Assembly (NCBI GenBank): GCA_028293725.1 | Contig: JAQGOE010000235.1 | Coordinates: forward strand, 1 to 9,701 | Direction of reading: 5' to 3' | From: Gammaproteobacteria bacterium | GTDB lineage: Bacteria; Pseudomonadota; Gammaproteobacteria; Steroidobacterales; Steroidobacteraceae | DNA length: 9,701 bases | Shown: piece by piece, positions 5,784 to 9,701 of the stretch | Numbering within the stretch: position 1 is the first letter of the stretch | Layout: every line of letters begins with the position of its first letter | The notes under the pieces: model-generated | The model's input: the letters and a program-made list of their open reading frames with translations, nothing else | Told to the model about the DNA's origin: nothing | Databases searched by the model: none | Position numbers and translations under genes: made by a program

Positions 5784-5940
5784 TCCGCTGTACGCCGCAA
5801 CAGAACCTGCTCGTGTGTCGTGCGCGTATGTCACCTGAACCTGGCGCTCGGTCAGCGTGGCACACGCACCCGCTCGGCCAGACACTCATCGTCACGGCCG
5901 GCTGCGATGGCGCGCAGAGCACGCGGCGGACCAAGCCGAC
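5784..5940 (+). pseudogene. Broken cupin-domain protein fragment
   Basis: Directly after the OsmC-like stop, the plus strand encodes [20 protein letters not shown] (5829-5888) followed by IVTAGC. This is the core of cupins of the '[20 protein letters not shown]' type (small cupins often near carboxymuconolactone-decarboxylase-like or DUF1330 genes). The two metal-binding histidines of W-H-T-H lie at 5861-5869. After TAGC, at about 5903, the expected 'G-W-V-Q-x-x-G-G-P' is not in frame; a GGP-like piece appears in the next frame (ARRARGGP), so a frameshift is likely. The second half with the later cupin histidine is missing, as is the normal N-terminus. A small novel protein is less likely. 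Confidence 0.65.
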
Positions 5941-6139
5941 GCCGGTTGCGATTAGGGTGCTGTCGGCAAGGAGGCCTGCCCTGCCGGAACATTCTCCAGA
6001 CGCTGTCAGGAGAAATTTCATAAGGGGAGCTTCTGGCGACTGAATCCCTGGGGGTTCCTTGTGCCCCTTCCACGTCTTTCGCGTGAAGCGCACTACGTGA
6101 ACCCTATGTTCGTCATCGCTGACAAAGTCGGCGGCCGGC

Positions 6140-6712
6140 TCAGCTCCGCAACGCATGGAGCACCAGGTCCACCTGCAGCCTGATCATCCTCCGCAGGTGA
6201 ACGCTGTCTTGCGCGGCCTCCTTCAGGCCCCTGAATGAGTAGACGAGGTTACGCGCGATGTCACGGGCACTGCCTTTGAATGCGGACGCAGCGAGCGCAT
6301 CAGACAGAAGCTCTGCGACCAGATCGACGAATCGCTCACACATCTCAACGACCACCGGAAGGCTCAGATCGAAGAGATCCTTGGCATCGGGATGCTTTTC
6401 CATCAGTTCGAGGCCGTGAGCCCCCCAAGCGGCGCAACAGCGATGCAGCCTGCGATCCAGCGTCGATAGCTTCGGCAATGTCTGGCGGAACTCGTCCAGC
6501 ATCTTGTCATTCAAACTCCGGATCACTGCCGTAAAGATCTCATCCTTGTCCGCAAAGAAAACATAGAGTGCGGGCCGAGAGAGTTTGATGGCGGCGGCGA
6601 GGTCGGCCATGGTGGTGCGCGCATAGCCATAGCGGAGGAATACCTCCGTCGCGGCGACCACGATCGCTTCCTTCCGCGCCAGCACCTCCGCAGCGGAAAA
6701 TTTATGAGTCAT
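6140..6712 (-). CDS. TetR/AcrR-family transcriptional regulator
   Basis: The 190-residue product has the size and layout of TetR repressors. Helix 1 (KEAIVVAATEVFLRYGYART) is followed by the helix-turn-helix TMADLAAAIKLSRPALYVFF at about 34-53 and KDEIFTAVIRSLND. The C-terminal helical ligand domain is variable and gives no hint of the effector. ATG at 6712 (MTHKFSAAEV) is preferred for its fit to the family; an ATG at 6733 adds MCQCVVN and cannot be excluded. It is divergent from the DUF1330 gene at 6792, and the 79-base gap is the natural place for its operator, so it probably controls itself and that gene. Confidence 0.9.
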   Translation of the reverse strand: MTHKFSAAEVLARKEAIVVAATEVFLRYGYARTTMADLAAAIKLSRPALYVFFADKDEIFTAVIRSLNDKMLDEFRQTLPKLSTLDRRLHRCCAAWGAHGLELMEKHPDAKDLFDLSLPVVVEMCERFVDLVAELLSDALAASAFKGSARDIARNLVYSFRGLKEAAQDSVHLRRMIRLQVDLVLHALRS

Positions 6713-6791
6713 ATTAACTACACATTGACACATTTAGAATTTTTGTTAAAGTCGCGCAAAGTGTGATGCGTGCCTGATTGGAGAGTTGAAG
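6713..6791. promoter_or_regulatory. Divergent promoter region of tetR-like and DUF1330 genes
   Basis: This AT-rich gap is unlike its GC-rich surroundings. On the plus strand TTGACA at 6725-6730 is a perfect -35 hexamer, with TTAAAG (6746-6751) a weak -10 at 15-base spacing. GGAGAG at about 6780 is the ribosome site of the DUF1330 gene. No clear long palindrome for TetR binding was found. Confidence 0.45.
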
Positions 6792-7241
6792 ATGCAACCG
6801 ATCCTGCTGAATGAAGGCGATCTCCTCAGTGCGCAGCAGAAGCTCCCACCCGATGCACCTGTTGTGATGCTGAACCTCGTTGCCTTCAATCCGACGGCAA
6901 AGTATGAAGACCCTGGCAGCCAACCCTGCTCCGGACGCGAAGCTTATTTGCAGCGCTATGCGCCCGCATTCAGAGAGGTCGCTGCCGCGGAAAAGGTCGA
7001 AGGAATCAAAGCTCTCTATGTCGGGGTTGTGGCCGCCGTCCTCATCGGCCCAACGGATCCACATTGGGATGCGATTGCGCTGGTCGAATACCCGAACTTC
7101 GGTGCGCTCCGCAAAGTATTGGAAAGCCCGCTCTATAAGGAGAAAGCAGAGCCGCACCGCAAAGCGGCGCTCAGCGCATGGCAGTTCATGGCGACCTGCT
7201 CTCCTGAGCCGACATCACTCGAAATAGGACGGCACAGGTGA
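6792..7241 (+). CDS. DUF1330-like small protein (dimeric alpha-beta barrel type)
   Basis: The 149-residue product starts at ATG 6792, placed by GGAGAG about 7 bases upstream; a TTG two codons earlier is less likely. It matches the DUF1330 / dimeric alpha-beta-barrel pattern: VVMLNLVAFNPTAKYED at about 24-40, SGREAYLQRYAPAFREVAAA, then KALYVGVVAAVLIGP, WDAIALVEYPNFGALRKVLE with a closing LYKEKAEPHRKAAL. Such proteins are small cytoplasmic dimers with no settled reaction. It is divergent from the TetR-like gene, which may control it. The last residues (about SLEIGRHR) are encoded in a hairpin shared with the convergent PhaR-type gene, so the C-terminal tail is probably not ancestral. Confidence 0.85.
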   Translation: MQPILLNEGDLLSAQQKLPPDAPVVMLNLVAFNPTAKYEDPGSQPCSGREAYLQRYAPAFREVAAAEKVEGIKALYVGVVAAVLIGPTDPHWDAIALVEYPNFGALRKVLESPLYKEKAEPHRKAALSAWQFMATCSPEPTSLEIGRHR

Positions 7242-7253
7242 TGTCCTATTTCG
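7220..7253. terminator. 11-bp perfect inverted repeat between convergent genes
   Basis: CGAAATAGGAC (7220-7230) and GTCCTATTTCG (7243-7253) pair perfectly around a 12-base loop. The stop codon of the DUF1330 gene (7239-7241) is in the loop and the TAG of the PhaR-type gene (7246-7248) is in the stem. It probably works as a bidirectional terminator, although no long T-run follows on either strand. Confidence 0.6.
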
Positions 7254-7389
7254 TATCCGCATCGATGACTCGTAGATCGACGCCATCGACAACCCACGCC
7301 GCCAGATCGGACAGAGTGACATAGCGCGCTTCGCCAGGATCATAGAGCCTGCAATTCGAGTACTTTCGAACCGTCCGCAACTCGCTCAT
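7246..7389 (-). CDS. Truncated PhaR-type DNA-binding domain (polyhydroxyalkanoate regulator N-domain)
   Basis: A 47-residue product, MSELRTVRKYSNCRLYDPGE and onward, matches the N-terminal DNA-binding domain of PHA synthesis repressors (family pattern 'I-K-K-Y-x-N-R-R-L-Y-D-T-x-x-S-x-Y-I-T-L-x-D-[IL]-A', then 'V-x-D-A-x-T-G-E-D-[IL]-T'). GGAG lies 9-12 bases before the ATG at 7389. After DADTK comes TAG, and beyond it the same frame continues DITCAVLFRVMSAQE to a TGA at 7186-7188, which again fits the family (E-D-[IL]-T-x-x-V-L-x-x-[IV]). The TAG thus stands where a Glu codon is expected, which a single GAG-to-TAG change would explain. Read through, the frame has 67 codons before that TGA, about one domain. 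It is either a nonsense-damaged gene or a short functional form. PhaR binds DNA near phasin and PHA genes; none are seen here. Confidence 0.7.
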   Translation of the reverse strand: MSELRTVRKYSNCRLYDPGEARYVTLSDLAAWVVDGVDLRVIDADTK

Positions 7390-7439
7390 GGCACATCTCC
7401 GTGGTTTTTTCGAGTGACGCGATCGAGATCAATGGACCT

Positions 7440-8711
7440 GTGAATCCGGACCGAACACTGCTTTCGATCCTGTTAACCTGCCTTAGCGTCGTAGTCGGCC
7501 TGGGCGTTACCCTCTGTGCGCGTGCCGGCGTTATCGACGCACCGGGCGGGGACCTTGAGGTATCGCTGATCACCTATGGCCCGGGCGCGATTTACTGGGA
7601 GCGCTTCGGGCATGACTCAATCAGGATACTCGACCGCGGCTCGGGCGAGTCCGCAGACTTCAACTACGGTGTGTTCGATTTCCAGGAAAGCACTTTCCTC
7701 TGGAACTTCGCACGCGGCTACATGCGTTACATGATCGACATCCAGCCCAGCGACTTTTACCAGCAGGACTATATCGACGCAGGCCGCTCGGTCGTCGCAC
7801 AGCGGCTCGCCCTGTCCGCCGCGCAAGCGGTCAGCCTACGTGCGTTCCTCCTCTGGAACCTCCGTCCGGAAAACGTGGGCTATAACTACGACTACCTCAC
7901 CGACAACTGCGCAACACGCGTGCGCGATGCGCTGAACTCTGCACTTGGCGGCGCGCTGCAGGCTGCCCTCGCGGCTCGGCCCGCACCGATGACCTATCGC
8001 CAGCAGATCGACCGCCTCATGAGTGCGCAACCGTGGTTGATGGTTGGAATGGATCTTGGACTGGGTCCCTTCGCGGACCATCCCCTGAACGAATGGCAAG
8101 AAAGCTTTCTGCCGATGGTGCTCGCGCGCGAGATGCGCAGCGTACGCGTCCCTGATGGTCGCGGGGGCGTCAAACCGCTGGTTGTGAGCGAGCGTCAAAT
8201 TGCGCCGAATCGCCTGACGCCGCCTAGCACAATGCCGCCGGACCTTGATGTGCCGCTCGGTATCGCGGGCCTCGCGCTCGCTATCACGATGCTGGCCTCG
8301 AGACCATGGCTTTCCAAGCTGTACGCCTCTCTCACTAATGCGTATTTCGTTCTTGCGGGAATCGCAGGCACAGTATTACTCGCGCTTTGGGCACTCACGG
8401 CGCATCGCGCGGCGTGGGAGAATGCCAACTTGCTGTTATTCAACCCGCTCACCTTCGCCTTGCTAGGTGCCACATGGCGGACTCGGAACGGAATATGCCG
8501 TCGCCGGCTCGCGCGGACGCTCGTCGCGTTACAGCTCGGCGCCGTGTTTCTCGAATTGATGCTGCATTTCCTCGGCGGTATGCCACAGCAAAACCTGCCG
8601 TGGCTCCTGTTCGCAACCCCTGTATGGCTGGCTATCGCGGTCGGGCTACACGCGACAGCAGCGGGTGGTCCAAGCATTGAAGTCGAACCATGCTCGAACG
8701 GCTCCGACTGA
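7440..8711 (+). CDS. DUF4105/Lnb-type periplasmic-domain membrane protein
   Basis: From GTG 7440 the product is 423 residues, with a signal-anchor MNPDRTLLSILLTCLSVVVG and onward; GTG 7401 would add 13 non-hydrophobic residues, and neither has a strong ribosome site. The periplasmic domain (about 38-235) carries the family signature: WERFGHDSIRI with His58, FNYGVFDF, FLWNFARGYMRYMI, then NVGYNYDYLTDNCATRVRDA with Cys157. The invariant His and Cys match the suggested catalytic pair of this papain-like fold. The C-terminus (about 271-408) has about five membrane segments. Enterococcal Lnb transfers an acyl chain within lipoproteins; whether Gram-negative DUF4105 proteins do so is not settled, so transacylase or protease-like action on the periplasmic side is an inference. 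It is divergent from the PhaR-type gene. Confidence 0.85.
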   Translation: MNPDRTLLSILLTCLSVVVGLGVTLCARAGVIDAPGGDLEVSLITYGPGAIYWERFGHDSIRILDRGSGESADFNYGVFDFQESTFLWNFARGYMRYMIDIQPSDFYQQDYIDAGRSVVAQRLALSAAQAVSLRAFLLWNLRPENVGYNYDYLTDNCATRVRDALNSALGGALQAALAARPAPMTYRQQIDRLMSAQPWLMVGMDLGLGPFADHPLNEWQESFLPMVLAREMRSVRVPDGRGGVKPLVVSERQIAPNRLTPPSTMPPDLDVPLGIAGLALAITMLASRPWLSKLYASLTNAYFVLAGIAGTVLLALWALTAHRAAWENANLLLFNPLTFALLGATWRTRNGICRRRLARTLVALQLGAVFLELMLHFLGGMPQQNLPWLLFATPVWLAIAVGLHATAAGGPSIEVEPCSNGSD

Positions 8712-8789
8712 CGAACCGGGGCGGGCAACTCAGAGTGCAACTCGGAAGAAAAGTGGATTCGAGATGGCGAACGTATCTATTTGATTTCA

Positions 8790-8879
8790 TGGCGGAGAGG
8801 GTGGGATTCGAACCCACGAGCCCCGCAAAGGGCCTCCGGTTTTCAAGACCGGTGCATTCAACCGCTCTGCCACCTCTCC
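8790..8879 (-). tRNA. tRNA-Ser (anticodon UGA), CCA encoded
   Basis: Read on the minus strand, 8879 to 8790 gives a 90-base class II tRNA. The acceptor arm GGAGAGG (8879-8873) pairs with CCTCTCC (8800-8794), followed by the discriminator G and an encoded CCA. The D arm is TGGC-AGAGCGG-TTGA. The anticodon arm CGGTCTTGAAAACCG has anticodon TGA in the loop CTTGAAA. A long variable arm (GGAGGCCCTTTGCGGGGCTC, roughly) is typical of serine, followed by the T arm GTGGGTTCGAATCCCAC. It decodes UCA and, by wobble, other UCN codons. Nothing resembling a repeated attachment site for its 3' end was seen elsewhere. Confidence 0.97.
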
Positions 8880-8917
8880 GTCTTACCAATCAATGACTTA
8901 GGACGTATTCCTCTACA

Positions 8918-8934
8918 ATCTCATAGGATGAGAT
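8918..8934. repeat. 7-bp inverted repeat upstream of the tRNA gene
   Basis: ATCTCAT (8918-8924) and ATGAGAT (8928-8934) form a perfect dyad with a 3-base centre, about 39 bases upstream of the tRNA-Ser 5' end. On the minus strand TTGACG precedes it by a few bases and could be the tRNA promoter -35, so the dyad would cover the promoter spacer. A regulatory role is only possible. Confidence 0.35.
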
Positions 8935-8966
8935 CCCCTCGTCAACGACGGCAAGCGCGCATGGTA

Positions 8967-8985
8967 CCAAAACCGGCCCCCCGGT
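8967..8985 (-). terminator. Terminator of the TonB-dependent receptor gene
   Basis: On the minus strand, ACCGG-GGGG-CCGGT is followed by TTT, making a 5-bp GC stem, a 4-base loop and a short T-run that starts about 6 bases after the receptor's stop codon at 8992. This is a rho-independent terminator layout, though the T-run is short. Confidence 0.7.
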
Positions 8986-8991
8986 CGCGAT

Positions 8992-9701
8992 TCAAAAAGA
9001 CGCCCGCACCCCCAGTCGAAAGGCGCGCCCCAGCGGATCGAACAGGATGTTATTCGTCGACCCTTGGTTGCTGGGCGCAACGGGCGGATTTCGATTGAGC
9101 AGGTTTTCCACGCTGCCATACACCTCCAGCATGTTGGGCTTGGCAAACGGCAGCTTGTAACGCGCCCCAAGCGCGAAATAGACCGCTCCGGCCACGTGGT
9201 TGTTATTGATGCTGTTTGGAAGATTGACGTTGTAGCCCGCCTGCCCCGGACCTATCAAGGTGGCGTCGAACAGTCCCGCCTGGATGTAACGGGTTTCGAG
9301 ACTCAATGTTGCAGGGCCGCCCGTATACGTGACCAGGCTGTTCATCTGCCAGTGCGGCAAGCCCGCGCCGCCGCCCGAAACATTGTTGCCGTCGATACCG
9401 GCCCGATCGATCGAGAGCCCGGTCACATCGGTCGTGGTCAGATGTTCGAGGCGTGTGGCCAGAAAGTTCAAATCCAGAGTTCCTGGAGAGAGCGCCCACC
9501 GATAATCGAGTTCGATGTCGAATCCGCTGGTCTGCACGCGGTTCAGATTCTGGGAGAGCGTGTCCACCTGGGCCACCGAGCCATTCGGATTAAAGATTAC
9601 GAGGTCGCAGTAGGCGCCTTCCTGGCGGCAGCGATTCACCAGAACTTGCGGTGTGAGAGTGCCGATCGCATTCTCGAGGTCGATCGAGTACCAGTCCACG
9701 G
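8992..9701 (-). CDS. TonB-dependent receptor, C-terminal beta-barrel (5' end beyond the window)
   Basis: The frame is open to the right edge, so only the last 236 or so codons are seen; the GTG at 9699 is not the start. The visible part is the C-terminal barrel of an outer-membrane TonB-dependent receptor: VDWYSIDLENAI with a following CRQEG/YCDL cysteine pair, the strand pattern NLNRVQTSGFDIELDYRWAL, repeated alternating strands such as ATLSLETRYI, the motif LEVYGSVENLLNRNPP, and the closing strand FRLGVRASF ending in Phe as outer-membrane barrels do. These receptors import siderophores, oligosaccharides or similar ligands with TonB energy. The 'NxVxTSGxD' region and long loops resemble the large receptors of polymer-degrading Proteobacteria, but the substrate cannot be told. 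Confidence 0.93.
   Translation of the reverse strand, partial: VDWYSIDLENAIGTLTPQVLVNRCRQEGAYCDLVIFNPNGSVAQVDTLSQNLNRVQTSGFDIELDYRWALSPGTLDLNFLATRLEHLTTTDVTGLSIDRAGIDGNNVSGGGAGLPHWQMNSLVTYTGGPATLSLETRYIQAGLFDATLIGPGQAGYNVNLPNSINNNHVAGAVYFALGARYKLPFAKPNMLEVYGSVENLLNRNPPVAPSNQGSTNNILFDPLGRAFRLGVRASF

Noticed and set aside
8712..8991. Possible integration site at the tRNA-Ser 3' end
   Set aside because: No integrase, and no second copy of the tRNA 3' sequence was seen in the window.
8632..9098. Several short frames over the tRNA-Ser gene
   Set aside because: Typical spurious translations of a tRNA gene (for example RVGFEPTS and GLVGSNPTLS); the tRNA explains the sequence.

Overview
The window looks like chromosomal DNA of a GC-rich Gram-negative bacterium. 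A TonB-dependent receptor, a periplasmic/inner-membrane DUF4105 protein, secreted carbohydrate-binding and HAF-repeat proteins, remnants of a PQQ alcohol dehydrogenase and a PhaR-type domain all point to Pseudomonadota. A polymer-degrading gammaproteobacterium of the Steroidobacter/Nevskiales type would fit, but that is only an impression from gene content.

Layout. (1) 1-952, minus: most of a secreted HAF-repeat beta-propeller-like protein, cut by the left edge. (2) 1246-2586, plus: a secreted protein built as CBM6/35-like, FN3 and malectin-like domains with no enzyme domain, ending in two abutting hairpins. (3) 2865-4174: a small defence-like island. A stand-alone TIR protein (3345-3782, minus) and a 98-residue unknown ORF downstream of it are divergent from a 79-residue XRE regulator (3935-4174, plus). 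The regulator resembles the controller (C) proteins of restriction-modification systems. The shared TIR/regulator intergenic region carries repeated AGTCCG half-sites in C-box arrangement, and a perfect C-box palindrome (GACTATAGTC) lies just after the regulator gene. No methylase or endonuclease is present, so the controller may have been adopted by the TIR gene. (4) 4349-4903, minus: a secreted protein of four W-x-C-x2-G-[FY]-x6-C repeats, immediately downstream of a heavily deleted quinohemoprotein alcohol dehydrogenase pseudogene (about 4925-5392). (5) 5394-5783, plus: an intact OsmC-like gene whose ribosome binding site lies in the dehydrogenase remnant, followed by a broken cupin gene (5784-5940). 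(6) A divergent TetR regulator (6140-6712, minus) and DUF1330 protein (6792-7241, plus). (7) A 47-codon PhaR-type DNA-binding domain (7246-7389, minus), cut by a TAG in the place of a conserved Glu codon and convergent with the DUF1330 gene on an 11-bp hairpin. (8) 7440-8711, plus: a DUF4105/Lnb-type membrane protein. (9) 8790-8879, minus: tRNA-Ser(UGA) with encoded CCA. (10) 8992-9701, minus: the C-terminal barrel of a TonB-dependent receptor with its terminator.

The central part (about 2.8-6.1 kb) mixes intact accessory genes with at least two decayed ones, which suggests a region of gene turnover. The most interesting element is the pairing of a controller-type regulator and C-boxes with a divergent TIR effector. 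All assignments rest on reading the sequence and remembered family patterns; no database search was run.
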